From Pomphorhynchus laevis (taxonomy: Eukaryota > Acanthocephala > Palaeacanthocephala > Echinorhynchida > Pomphorhynchidae), in contig WNNJ02003727.1 of assembly GCA_012934845.2 (NCBI GenBank), positions 62,001 to 126,000 on the forward strand: a DNA stretch of 64,000 nt, read 5' to 3'. Of the stretch, positions 21,906 to 32,043 are shown piece by piece. A program made the position numbers and the translations under genes. The notes beneath the pieces are model-generated. The model was not told the DNA's origin. It saw only the letters and a list, made by a program, of their open reading frames with translations, and made no database searches. Each line of letters begins with the position of its first letter. The stretch's first letter is position 1.

Positions 21906-22119
21906 GAGTCTAATTGGTAATCGGTGCTAGTTTGATACTTAATCAACTAGCACCTAGATGCTCCATTATTATTTAATTATTAAATAATGATGGATATTTT
22001 TCTGTTACAAAATAATTCGTAACATATCAAAAAAGCTAAATTATAAAATCGATATAATTTATAATATCTAATTATTTCATTTATGTAAATGCTCTGAAAA
22101 CTGTCCCGGACCTATATTA
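21906..22119. other. AT-rich spacer
   Basis: No gene is seen. CTAGTTTGATACTTAATCAACTAG at 21928-21951 is an imperfect palindrome. Confidence 0.4.
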
Positions 22120-22600
22120 CAGGAGTCTGCATAGTTGACTGTATACGACCTGACGGTGGAACTCTTATTCCCTGCTTGTCAGGTAGTCTGGTTCACTTGT
22201 GTGGATACCACATCACACAGCAACCTTAGCAGTTCAGTATATAGCGCGGCTAGTGTGGCAAAGAACGCCGAAATTAAGAAAATCCACAAATATGCTAACA
22301 TTGACAGCCGCCAATATATGTTCATAACAGTAGCAGTTGAAAGCACAGGAGCGATCGGGCTAGTGTCTCTCAGTTCCTTCATGAACTCGGCACACAATCA
22401 ATCCGCGCAACTTCCGAACCCCGAGCCTATATTTTCCTGTTTCACGGATCAGCGTAGCCGTTCAGCGGGGAAATACAGCATGCATAATGGAGAGCATGAG
22501 AGGATGGTCGTCAATGCTGCTTCCGTGATGGGTTGTAGCGTAATACTTCCGTATCTACGTCGGCCGGCTGGAAGTTATCAAGACAGCACGACAAATGCTG
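22120..22600 (+). mobile_element. RLE-type retroelement (family b), C-terminal block
   Basis: The plus frame reads NAEIKKIHKYANIDSRQYMF and then ITVAVESTGAIG. Farther on, an NAASVMGC ending corresponds to the final GNA..V.G block. This is the conserved tail of R2-like retroelements (KY..L...Y.F.PVA.ET.G..G), which follows the endonuclease domain found at 50302-51060. The 3' end lies near 22600. Confidence 0.7.
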
Positions 22601-23894
22601 GAAATTTATGTAAAACATTTTACAAGCTCAATTTTTTGACTTTTTCATTTGTTTATTTATATATTAAGAACGATTTGCGTTTTACTCGTTACAACGAGTT
22701 GATACAAGGTAAGACATCAACGCAGGTGTGTTTTTTAATATTTTTAAATTTGCTCAATGTGAAAAAAATTGAGAAATTACAAATATTTAGAGTCAAACGG
22801 CAAAAGTAAAAATATTTTATTGTTTTTGTAGTATATCGTTTACTTATAAACATCTTCAGACAAAAATCTCTAATAAGAAACTTAAAAGAACAAAAATGCA
22901 TAGAATTGAAAAAACATTGAACATTTTCCAGTTATAATTATGCAAGAACATGATCCTCACTTGTTTAAATGATCCAATTTAATAAAAGGAATCATTAGAC
23001 GAATCATAAGACTTAATTTTAACGTTTATTTTAAAATCACGTATTTAATAATAATTTATTTTAATAATAATTTTATCACATTGTAGTAATTACGAAGCAC
23101 TTATTTTCATAAAATCACTGAATTTATATGTTCGTCTCGACTTTTGGAAATTATTTTGAGCTGCATTTATTGAAAAATCAAAAATATCTGTTATAAAGAA
23201 TAATTTATGCTAATACAAATATATAATACTGTATTATAATACAATTATTTATTATAATATAACATATATTGTTATATAATACTGTATTACTGTTAAAATA
23301 TACATAATTGAAAAAGTCTTAGTTATAAAATATAAAAATTTATTATTCAATATAAATATGTATTATTCATTTAAAATTTATTTATTTTAAAAATATACTT
23401 ACAATATATCATACAATCGAGAACAGATCGTGCTATATTACAATCACCTAATAGATCACAATCTGGGAATATTTATCACCTAATAGCAGTGAGAATACTA
23501 TCGTTCAACCGTCGAATCGCTTTTGCTCCTGCAATGGATCTAATGCAAGATGCAACAATTCAAAAATGTATCTGATGCAAGATGTTTGTGTGCTTGGTTA
23601 GAAAGGACTTGCACAGATTGCTGTGTAATATCGTGTACTAATCGGTTAAATTTAGCCAACACTTATGTAATGAACATAATATCAAAATGTGGAACTTCCC
23701 ACATTAAACTAAACAATCCGAAACCACTAATGATATATCTCAACAAGCATCCAATCACAATCAATCACTATCCATTCACGAAATATTCAAGAGGTTTCTC
23801 GTCAAGAAGGCACGACACATGATGTTCAATGTTCAACTATTTACTGTCCTGTTTGGATACCGATATGGACACCAAAGATATATAAATGGATCAT
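22601..23894. other. AT-rich stretch without a recognised gene
   Basis: Mostly AT-rich. The frame at 23550-23822 encodes a Cys-containing peptide (CLCAWLERTCTDCCVISCTN) that I do not recognise. It has no splice or start evidence. Confidence 0.35.
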
Positions 23895-23970
23895 GTCAAA
23901 ATGGTAGCTAACATTGACAGCCGCCAATATATGTTTATACCAGTGGCAGTTGAAAGCACAGGAGCTTTAA
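23895..23970 (+). mobile_element. RLE family b short scrap (repeat of 22295-22360)
   Basis: ANIDSRQYMFIPVAVESTGA is encoded here, nearly identical at DNA level to 22297-22356. It sits directly in front of the first 20-bp monomer array. Confidence 0.7.
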
Positions 23971-24000
23971 AAAAATTTTGGTTTCTGATAAACATACAAT

Positions 24001-24200
24001 TATTCCTATCAGTTCCAGATTATTCCTGTCAGTTCCAGATTATTCCTGTCAGTTCCAGATTATTCCTGTCAGTTCCAGATTATTCCTGTCAGTTCCAGAT
24101 TATTCCTGTCAGTTCCAGATTATTCCTGTCAGTTCCAGATTATTCCTGTCAGTTCCAGATTATTCCTGTCAGTTTCAGATTATTCCTGTCAGTTCCGATC
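24001..24200 (+). repeat. 20-bp tandem array, 10 units
   Basis: Ten almost identical units TATTCCTGTCAGTTCCAGAT. The array ends in GATCGCTACGCTTGCGGATT and a GAGCTCAATC segment. The same order occurs at 24881-25175, where it directly precedes the ORF1 start of the L2/CR1-like LINE, so the array is probably the LINE leader. Confidence 0.95.
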
Positions 24201-24249
24201 GCTACGCTTGCGGATTGAGCTCAATCTATCGATTGTCACGAGAAATGAG

Positions 24250-24860
24250 TAGGTCGTTATAAAATTCCATGCAGGCGATTTATGTGGACTGATTAGAGCA
24301 GAAAGCGGATTGGAGAGGGTACAGATTAGATGAGGATAAATAAACGTTTATCTGTATTACGATAAGGCGCTCTAAGAGTTTGGAAAGAGTAGGGAGGAGT
24401 GAAATGGGGCGATAGCTAGAAGAAATTGAGGGGTCGAGCGATTGTTTCTTAAGGAAGGGACAAACGATTGCGGATTTCCAATGTGATGGAAAGATACGAT
24501 TGTTAATGGACGAGTTAAACAATGTGGTTAGGAAAGGGGATATCGAAGACCATATGGATTTAAGAATGGAATAGGCAGGGGATCGTCAGGTGGGGTTTTG
24601 TTGGACAAGGACATGATGACAGATGAGACTTCAGCAGGTGAGACAGGGAGAATATGAAAGAGCTCCAGAAGGATAAGGCGAGGCGAGTAGCATTGAGATG
24701 GATTGAAAACAGGGTTGTGAGAGAGCAACGTGGATACTTTGGTCTAAAGAAATGATGAGTAATCATGGGGATTGATGTTGTAAAGCGTTGAGGAGCGAGA
24801 AAGGATTGAGTTAAGAGTATGCCAGAGAGACTTAGAGTTTAATGAAGTGTTAAAAAAAGT
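24250..24860 (-). mobile_element. L2/CR1-like LINE fragment, inverted
   Basis: The minus strand encodes SYRPISLLPTLSKLLERLIV and NSSINNRIFPSHWKSAIVC, matching the plus-strand copy at 27640-28210 (SYRPISLVPTLSKLLERL). It lies between the two monomer arrays and in the opposite orientation. It may be a 5' inversion or an independent insertion. Confidence 0.85.
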
Positions 24861-24880
24861 TTGATAGATAATATACTTAC

Positions 24881-25140
24881 ATTCCAGATTATTCCTGTCA
24901 GTTCCATATTATTCCTGTCGGTTCCAGATTATTCCTGTCAGTTCCAGATTATTCCTGCCAGTTCCAGATTATTCCTGTCAGTTCCAGATTATTCCTGTCA
25001 GTTCCAGATTATTCATGTCATTTCCAGATTATTCCTGTCAGTTTCAGATTATTCCTGTCAGTTCCAGATTATTCCTGTCAGTTCCAGATTATTCCTGTCA
25101 GTTCCAGATTGTTCCTGTCAGTTCCAGATTATTCCTGTCA
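24881..25140 (+). repeat. 20-bp tandem array, 13 units, LINE 5' leader
   Basis: Thirteen units of (T)TATTCCTGTCAGTTCCAGA with a few substitutions. It is followed by TTCGTTCGCTACGCTCGCAG and, 50 bases on, the ORF1 ATG at 25191. Its position matches the monomeric promoters of some LINEs. Confidence 0.95.
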
Positions 25141-25190
25141 GTTTCGTTCGCTACGCTCGCAGATTGAGCTCAATCTCTCGATAAAAGGTC

Positions 25191-26375
25191 ATGCCTAAAA
25201 AAGCGCGATCTCAGATCCCTGTTCCTGATCAAGCATCTTTCACATCTGAATGCAATGATTGTTACACCATTTTTGAAGTCGGATGCAATTCCAAAGATTG
25301 TGATGTATGGGCACTTGTTCGTGTTAAAATATCTGACCACTCGGTGTATAAACGTAAACATTTCACATGCGGTTTTTGTACATCAGTAAGACTACTACAA
25401 TTATCCTGCTCCTCTACTCTTGTATCACACACGACCACTCAGACCAATGCTGTTTTAGATGTTTCCCTCGCATCAACACATGACTTCGCATCTTATAATC
25501 CCATTATTGAAACTACTCTCTCACACACTCCTCGTTCAACTACGTACAAAACTTCCATTAATCTTTCTCATTCTAACAATGCTAACGGTAAAGCTTTTCA
25601 TCTCGTACCTCCTCTTTCCTATTCCTCCCCCAATCTAAATAAATCTCAAACTTCTTTATTATCTTCACGTACTTCTTACTCGACCTCCCCCGTATCACTT
25701 CTCAATAATTTACATCCTTCCATCAAAATCATTTCCAGTAACATTTCCGATCAAGTGATTCAACACTCCATTCCTGTCACTCATGCCCCAACCTATCTTA
25801 ATTCTCCTTACTCTACCTCCCACGTAACACTTCCAAATAATTTACATCCTTCATTTAAAATCATCTCCAGTCACATCTCTGATCAATCGATTCAACACCC
25901 CGCTCCTGTCACACTTGCTCCAACCAATATTAATTCTCTATCAAGCACCCCTGTCATTTCCACTTCTATCTGCTCATCTGCCTCGACTCCTACCAGCTCT
26001 GTCCGTCCACCACTTCTACGAAATCGTTTTCCTTCGCGCGATCGCTGTATAATCATATCAAACTTAAAGCTTTCCGAATCTGCTTCTCCACAATCTCGCC
26101 TCGATGATGATGTATCTGCTTTCAGGTCTATCCTAGCAACCATTCTTCCTGATGATAACCCATCCCTCTTCAATAATATCGCTCCTGTATCCTTTATTCG
26201 TTTAAACAAATCCACTAAATCCAATCATCTCAGTCCTCCACTCTTAAAAATCGTTTTCCGACATAGTTCACATGCCTCTTCAGTACTCTCCCAACGTTTT
26301 AAACTTCTTACCACTTCATCTACTTGCCGTATCTTTCCTGACCGCTCCCTTCTGATATTGCCCAGCTCAATTTAG
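25191..26375 (+). CDS. LINE ORF1 protein with N-terminal zinc-binding motif
   Basis: A 394-residue open frame starts 50 bases after the leader. Residues about 20-65 carry Cys-x2-Cys, Gly-Cys...Asp-Cys and Phe-Thr-Cys-Gly-Phe-Cys, spaced like a PHD-type zinc finger as seen in ORF1 of some CR1-group LINEs. Residues 70-290 are Ser/Thr/Pro-rich and contain an internal duplication (the LHPS[IF]KIISS.ISDQ segment occurs twice, near 25710 and 25845). The C-terminus (LKIVFRHSSHASSVLSQRFK) resembles an RRM-like nucleic-acid-binding end. ORF1 proteins bind element RNA. This frame is open throughout. Confidence 0.75.
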   Translation: MPKKARSQIPVPDQASFTSECNDCYTIFEVGCNSKDCDVWALVRVKISDHSVYKRKHFTCGFCTSVRLLQLSCSSTLVSHTTTQTNAVLDVSLASTHDFASYNPIIETTLSHTPRSTTYKTSINLSHSNNANGKAFHLVPPLSYSSPNLNKSQTSLLSSRTSYSTSPVSLLNNLHPSIKIISSNISDQVIQHSIPVTHAPTYLNSPYSTSHVTLPNNLHPSFKIISSHISDQSIQHPAPVTLAPTNINSLSSTPVISTSICSSASTPTSSVRPPLLRNRFPSRDRCIIISNLKLSESASPQSRLDDDVSAFRSILATILPDDNPSLFNNIAPVSFIRLNKSTKSNHLSPPLLKIVFRHSSHASSVLSQRFKLLTTSSTCRIFPDRSLLILPSSI

Positions 26376-26478
26376 CTCGCATTGAGAAACATCGACGTGA
26401 AACAAACGGCGAGTCATCCTTATCTATACGTCAAATCAACGGAAATTTTCACGTTGTACACACAAGGCCAAAAATTCG

Positions 26479-27666
26479 ATGGCGTCCCATCTCTCCCCCT
26501 TGTCTTCTTCGCTAGTCGATCTCGCTCCTAAGCATACTTTTCGTCTTAGTCTATTTAACACTCGCTCCATTCTTCATAAAGCTGATATGCTTCTCGATAT
26601 CTTCGATCAATTATCTATCGATATTCTCTGCATTACCGAATCCTGGCACTCTGACTCCGACGATCTTGCTATTCGTCGTCTATGTCGCTCTGGTTGTTCT
26701 CTAGTTGAATCAGCTCGTCAAATTGCATCTCATACATCTACTGCTTCTAACCATGGCGGTATTGTTGCCATTGCTCGTCACCCAATGTCTTTACGTAAAA
26801 TCAACGTTAACATCCGTTACACTTCGTTCGAATTACTCATATGCAGATTATCAACGCCTTTCCCTCTGGAACTTGTGATTGTATACCGTCCAGGTTCAGT
26901 TGCCCCATCACGTATCTTCTTTAACGACCTTGCAGATCTTATGTCTCACTGTTCATTGTCTTATACTCTTTCTTTTGTTCTCGGTGACTTTAACATTCGT
27001 CTTGATCGCCCGTCTGACTCTGACTCTATCACTTTAACTAATCTTTTTTCTGATTTTAACTATAAATTACTTTCAACAAGCCCAACTCATATTCTCGGCG
27101 GTGCTCTCGACATCATTGCTGTTCCTAACTGCTTCAATGACTATACCTCCTTGTCAATTACTGATCCTGGTTTGTCCGATCATTTCCTTGTCACTCTTAC
27201 TCTTACTCGTCCCCATCCTCCTTCTCCGCCTCCACCATTATCCACACCAAGTCGACCCTGGAAGCTTCTCGATATCCCTATTCTCTGCACAGCCTTACTC
27301 AATTCTTCACTCTTTTCACTTCCTCTTAACTATCTCTCTCCCGATGATCTCTGCATTCTGTTTGATTCTGAACTTACGTCGATCCTCAATAACCTTCTGC
27401 CTAGTCGACTTCGACGTTCCCAGCGCTTGCGCCATGCTCCCTGGTTCGATTCTGACTGTAGTCTTTCTAAGCGTCGACTCCGTCACTCTTTTCGTGTGTA
27501 TAATCGCTTTCTTAAACGTTCTCCAACTCACTCCCTCCAAATCTTCGTGATTCCTACTTTTCTCAACGCCGTTCACATCTCATTCTTATACGTACTAAAC
27601 GTACTCTCTTTTGGCGAAATCAACTCGAGTCATCTTCCAACTCTAAATCTCATTGGAAAATCTTAA
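26479..27666 (+). CDS. LINE ORF2, APE-type endonuclease and linker (broken)
   Basis: The frame begins 104 bases after ORF1. FNTRSILHKADMLLDIFDQL, DILCITESWHSDSD, FVLGDFNIRLD and LSDHFLVTLTL are the N-terminal, E-T/S-W, GDFN and SDH motifs of the apurinic endonuclease that nicks target DNA. The APWFDSDCSLSKRRLRHSF linker follows. The frame is lost near 27550, after which the RT continues in another frame. Confidence 0.85.
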   Translation: MASHLSPLSSSLVDLAPKHTFRLSLFNTRSILHKADMLLDIFDQLSIDILCITESWHSDSDDLAIRRLCRSGCSLVESARQIASHTSTASNHGGIVAIARHPMSLRKINVNIRYTSFELLICRLSTPFPLELVIVYRPGSVAPSRIFFNDLADLMSHCSLSYTLSFVLGDFNIRLDRPSDSDSITLTNLFSDFNYKLLSTSPTHILGGALDIIAVPNCFNDYTSLSITDPGLSDHFLVTLTLTRPHPPSPPPPLSTPSRPWKLLDIPILCTALLNSSLFSLPLNYLSPDDLCILFDSELTSILNNLLPSRLRRSQRLRHAPWFDSDCSLSKRRLRHSFRVYNRFLKRSPTHSLQIFVIPTFLNAVHISFLYVLNVLSFGEINSSHLPTLNLIGKS

Positions 27667-27776
27667 ACTCAATTCTTTCACGATCATCTACCCCTTGTAA
27701 TATAAATCCTGATGAATTTTCTTCTTATCTACAAACTAAGCTATCTAATTTACTTTCCCTACTACCCATAGCCCCC

Positions 27777-28723
27777 TTGTACCCACTCTTCTCTTTAAAT
27801 ACTTCCCTCCCAGAACTATTCCACCTTCTTCCCGTTTCGTCTGATGAAGTTTCTTCGGTTCTGCTGTCATTACCTAATAAAACCTCTCCTTCTGACCCAA
27901 TTCCCACTCACTTGCTTAAAAATATCTGCTCCTCTATCTTACCCTTCCTAACCACATTGTTCAACTCGTCCATCCGTAGCCGTACATTTCCTTCCATCTG
28001 GAAATGCGCCACTGTTCGTCCTCTTATCAAAAACAATCTCTCGAATCTTCACTACCATCTTCGTACCGTCCGATTTCACTTGTCCCAACTCTTTCTAAAC
28101 TCCTTGAGCGTCTCGTTCTTAAGCAAGTTAATATATATCTCTTTTCCTCTAACTTATTTCCTCCCTTCCAAGCCGCTTTTCGTTCCAATTACTCTACCGA
28201 AATTGCATGTCTTAAAGTTTATAACGACTTACTCATATCGCGCGAGCATAAATTATGTAGTGTCATAGTTTCTCTTGATCTATCGCCTGCTTTTGACATC
28301 GTCGATCACTCGATTCTTCTCCATCGCCTTCGTCATGATTATGGCTTCTCTTTATCCACTGTATCATTGTTTTCTTCGTATCTATCAAACCGTACATTTC
28401 GCGTCTATTCTAACTCTTCTCTCTCCCATCCTTCGTCCATTCCGTCCGGTGTTCCACAAGGCTCCGTATTAGGCCCTATGCTTTTCTCTCTTCTTCTTAG
28501 TGATTTGTCTTCGATTTCTCATAAATTTAACTTCCATGTTATGCAATATGCTGATGACATTCTCATCTATGCTCATGCACCTGTTTATCGTATTCACGAT
28601 CTTAGTGTTTCTGCTTCCGACTGTCTTGTCTCAATTTCCAATCATCTTTCTTCCCTTCGCCTTTCTCTGAATCCTGATAAATCCAAAATTATGTCGATCC
28701 TTCCTCGACGTCCCGACTTTTAA
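27777..28723 (+). CDS. LINE ORF2, reverse transcriptase (broken)
   Basis: Two overlapping frames carry NKTSPSDPIPTHLLK and SSYRPISLVPTLSKLLERLV, SLDLSPAFDIVDHSILLHRL, SGVPQGSVLGPMLFSLLLSD and MQYADDILIYAHA. These are the RT motifs of L2/CR1-group LINEs, with the catalytic Y-A-D-D present. The two frames are shifted relative to each other at about 28040. Confidence 0.85.
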
Positions 28724-28738
28724 CCTCCCTCCGTATCA

Positions 28739-29336
28739 TTGAATTCTACAATTCTTCCTATCGTTGACAATCTAGTTTTCTTAGGCTTCAATTTCGACAA
28801 CAGACTTCCACTTAAACCTTTCGTTAGAGATAAAGTACGCTCATCTACCTTGATTATCCGCAACCTCCGTCAAATTCGTAGATTGATCGATTTCCCTTCA
28901 TGTATGACTCTCATATCTTCTTTGCTTTTCTCAAGACTTGACTACTGTTTTAGTCTATTTTCCAACTCACCTAAATCCACTCTTTTTCCCCTGCTACGCA
29001 TACGTCCGAGTTCTCCTCCGTCTTCGTCGTTTTGATTATACATCCTACCATCTTGTTCCTCTCGATTTGCCTATATTTTTTTGCCGTGTTCAAATTCATC
29101 TTCTCGTTGCTTTCCGCCTTGTAACTCTTCATACCCCTTCATTTCTCAATCTTCCTTTTCTTGATAATTCTCGTCCTGTTTACTGTTCCTTGCGTTCCTG
29201 TAATTCCCTTCTTTTACATGTCCCAAACTACTCTACCTCCTTTGGACTCCGCTCCTTCATTGTGGCTGCTCCTCTATCGTGGAACCATCTGCCCATTCAT
29301 ATACGCCAATCAACTTCCTTGCCGTGCTTCAAATGA
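28739..29336 (+). CDS. LINE ORF2, C-terminal domain (broken)
   Basis: VDNLVFLGFNFDNRLPLKPF, IRNLRQIRRL and LLFSRLDYC are followed, in the next frame, by VLLRLRRFDYTS and YGLRSF-like FGLRSFIVAAPLSWNHLP. The latter matches 56521-56898. This is the conserved post-RT region of the family. One frame change lies near 29000. Confidence 0.75.
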
Positions 29337-29400
29337 CAATCCGATCCCATTTAAACAATTTATCTACTTGGCTTTTTCATTTTTGTTTGTGGACTTGTAA

Positions 29401-29445
29401 GCGTACAGCTTGTACGCATTTGCCACATTGAATAAATTTGGATTA
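29401..29445 (+). repeat. Conserved 3'-terminal hairpin of the L2/CR1-like LINE
   Basis: GCGTAC-AGCTT-GTACGC, then ATTTGCCAC and an A-rich end. In the copy at 56931 the stem is GCGTGC-GCTG-GCACGC, a paired A-T to G-C change, with the flanks preserved (GTAA before, ATTTGCCAC after). It probably marks the RNA 3' end recognised by the reverse transcriptase. Confidence 0.8.
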
Positions 29446-29559
29446 CTAAAAAAAGCGGATTCCACCAGGTTTTCACCAGCTTCTTCTACGTTGCTTGGAA
29501 TATTGACGAAAACGAACAAACGTTAACTAAGTAAGCTTGAATTAAGTATCAGCTCATGT

Positions 29560-29760
29560 GATTATCGAGTAAATTCTATCAGAAGATGACGAGAAAGAAA
29601 TTGCTATTTGGCTAAAACAATTGGGTCTCAACTTTTCATATTCAAAATTTCAAATTTTCCGTCTTGCAGTTACTAGAGAAGATGCGACACCATTTTTACG
29701 CATTACGCTATTTCCATCTGTTGTTCAAAAAGCAATTCAAACTAGTAAATAATTATTGGA
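29560..29760 (+). mobile_element. LINE ORF1-like fragment
   Basis: An open plus-strand stretch (about 29573-29752) reads DDEKEIAIWLKQLGLNFS, then FQIFRLAV and TPFLRITLFPSVVQKAI, and stops. The order (F/I-x-R-L, then P-x-L-[RK]-I-x-x-F-P-S) resembles the RRM-like end of LINE ORF1 proteins. I cannot name the family. Confidence 0.4.
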
Positions 29761-30059
29761 GCTGGATCAAAGAAAAGAAGAAATTATTTTTATCCACAAA
29801 GCCGTCGATTAATGAAATAGACTACCGAGATATTTAATGAGAAAATATGTTCTTGAGATATTCAGGAAGCATGTAAATATCATATTAATTTTTAATTAAT
29901 TTATACTAATTGACATTATCGAAATTGATCCTAATGCATTTTTTACTATGTTATTCCGTTATTTGCCACTTAATTATTTTATGTTGCTTACTATGTTGTG
30001 TTAGGATCACTTTCTACTGTCTCTATGCCTAAATTTAGATGTCCAACCATCTTCCAATA
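29761..30059. other. Repeat debris
   Basis: TTGGAGCTGGATCAAAGAAA (29758-29777) and TTATTCCGTTATTTGCCACT (29951-29970) both recur in the 37370-37560 region. They are dispersed non-coding repeats. Confidence 0.5.
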
Positions 30060-32043
30060 TAGCGTTCTCCTTTCCGTTAATGAAACAAATTAAAATCCGA
30101 TGATCTTATTCCCACAATCTCTCGTTCCTACCTGACCTCACCGCTGAGTTCACAACTAACTACTAACCAGTTATCATCTTTATTTGACTCCGAATTGACC
30201 ACCATTTTTGATTGCATTATTTATCATCGCCGTTCGCACGTTATGAAACAATCTCATCATGCTCCTTGGCTTGACTCTGATTGCCAAGTGTTCAAACGCA
30301 ATCTTTGTCATCTTCATCGAATTTACTTACGAAATCTCAGACGCTGCGACGATCCTTGTAATCATAAACATCGTCTTGACTATCTTCGACACCGACGATC
30401 TCATCATTTCTTTATTCATCAAAAATCTTTAACATCCTGACAGTATAAAATTGCGTCTTCCCATAACCCGAAAGACTCTTGGAAAATCTTAAACTCTATT
30501 CTCGCTCGCACATCCTCAATATCGTGTTCCGAATTTGATCCTGAAGCATATTCTTCTTACTATTGTCTAAAAGTATCACTATTCATTCGTCATATTATGT
30601 ATAATACTTCCCTTTCCTTCCTGAACTGTTTATCTTCTATTTGTATACGTTGAGGATGTTTCATCTACTTTCTACACCTAATAATTCATTTTTAATTCAA
30701 TTCCAAATTGTCTTCTAAAACTAATATGCCCACTTATTGACCCTTTCCTCACCACAATATTTAATACTCCTCATTCACAGTAACACTTTCCTTCCTGGAA
30801 GACTGCATCGGTCGTCCTCTACTTAATAAATCGTCTCTCGATATAAGTACTCCATCATTATATCGTCCTATATCCAACTTCCCAAACATCTCCAAACTTC
30901 TCGAACGTCTCGTCCTATCTAAAGTCAATTCCTATCTTTCCACTTTAAACTTATATCCAACTTTCAAGTCTGCTTACCGTCATAACCATTTTACCGAAAC
31001 GGCATGTCATAAAGTTCTAAGTGACCTGCTACTTGCTCCCGACCTCCATATTTAGCCGTGTTGTCATATCTCGACTTTTCAGCAGACTTTGATAAAGTTA
31101 ACCACTCACTTCTTATATCTTGCCTTCGTCGTCGTTACGCCTTTTCTTGTAACACTGTTTGGTTGTTTGCATCCCAGCGCACATTCTCCGTTCGCTGTGA
31201 CTCAACGTTTTAATGTTCATCTAATCTTACACGCGTCGTTCCTCAAGGATTCGTCCTTGGCCTTATTCTTTTATCTCTTCTTGTTGGTCGCGCGTAACTC
31301 AATCCTTTGGTTTTCAAATCATGTAATATGCAGATGACATCCTTCTATAATCCATTCTTGCTCATCCAATATCGGTGATCCTGCATTGTGTTCCACAAAA
31401 TGCTTTATCACAGTTTCCAAATACCTTAATTCAATTCAGATGATCATCAACTACATAAAATCTAGTGTCTTATGACTGACTTCCCCTCAACGTGATATTT
31501 CTGTCTTCCCTGTACCTTTTTTATGGTAAACCTCTCCTAATCGTCTACCATTTAAAATTTCTCGGTGTATCTTTTGATAACAATCTTTATCTTTTACCCT
31601 TTGTTCACAAAATGGTTTGTTCTTGCGTTTTCCTTCTCTGTGACCTTCGACGTATTCGTAGAATAGCTAATCCGCACATCTGCAAACGACTTATTTAATC
31701 ACTTCTCTTCCCGCAACTGGACTATTGTCTCAGTTTATTAGTCAACTTACCTAAATACTTATTATGCCCTCCTCAACTCGTTATCCACACATCCGCTTCC
31801 ATATTATTACGACTTCAACGTTTTGATCATATTTTTTACATCTATTGATTCTCAATTGGCCTAGCATTTATCAACGAGTCACCTTGCGCTTACGATTTAT
31901 CGTTTTCCGTTTCCGTGCATCCGAATCATCATCCTATCTTAACACTCCTTCCTACTACTCAGTCCATTTATCTTTTCTAACTCTACGATACAGTCACACA
32001 GATATCTTAGCCATTCCTAGATATTGCACTAATTATGGCCTCA
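30060..32043 (+). mobile_element. Older L2/CR1-like LINE copy
   Basis: Plus-strand pieces align by eye with the 25-29 kb copy in the same order. They are HAPWLDSDCQVFKRNLCHLH (30259), LYRPISNFPNISKLLERLV (about 30860), a QYADD-like MQMT.AD segment at 31322, LKFLGVSFDNNLYLLPFVHK (31550) and LRRIRRIANPHICKRLI (31640). Stops and frame changes are frequent, so this is an older insertion or a related subfamily. Confidence 0.8.

Larger units (their letters stand above)
25141..29450 (+). mobile_element. L2/CR1-like LINE, nearly full length
   Basis: The order is leader array, ORF1 (25191-26375), ORF2 endonuclease (26479-27250), RT (about 27960-28725), C-terminal domain (28739-29336), then a 3' end with a GCGTAC/GTACGC hairpin (29401-29417) and GAATAAATTTGGATTACTAAAAAAA. 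ORF2 is spread over three frames with changes near 27550, 28040 and 28725, so this copy is not active. The family recurs inverted at 24250 and truncated at 56521. A related older copy is at 30060. Confidence 0.9.

Noticed and set aside
24001-25140. CRISPR array or repeat protein at the 20-bp arrays
   Set aside because: The units are head-to-tail without spacers, the host is eukaryotic, and the apparent repeat peptide is simply the 20-bp unit read in rotating frames. The position fits a LINE leader.
28938-29400. Second overlapping frames in the LINE C-terminal region as extra genes
   Set aside because: They are the same LINE domain read after frame changes, confirmed by the match to 56521-56898.
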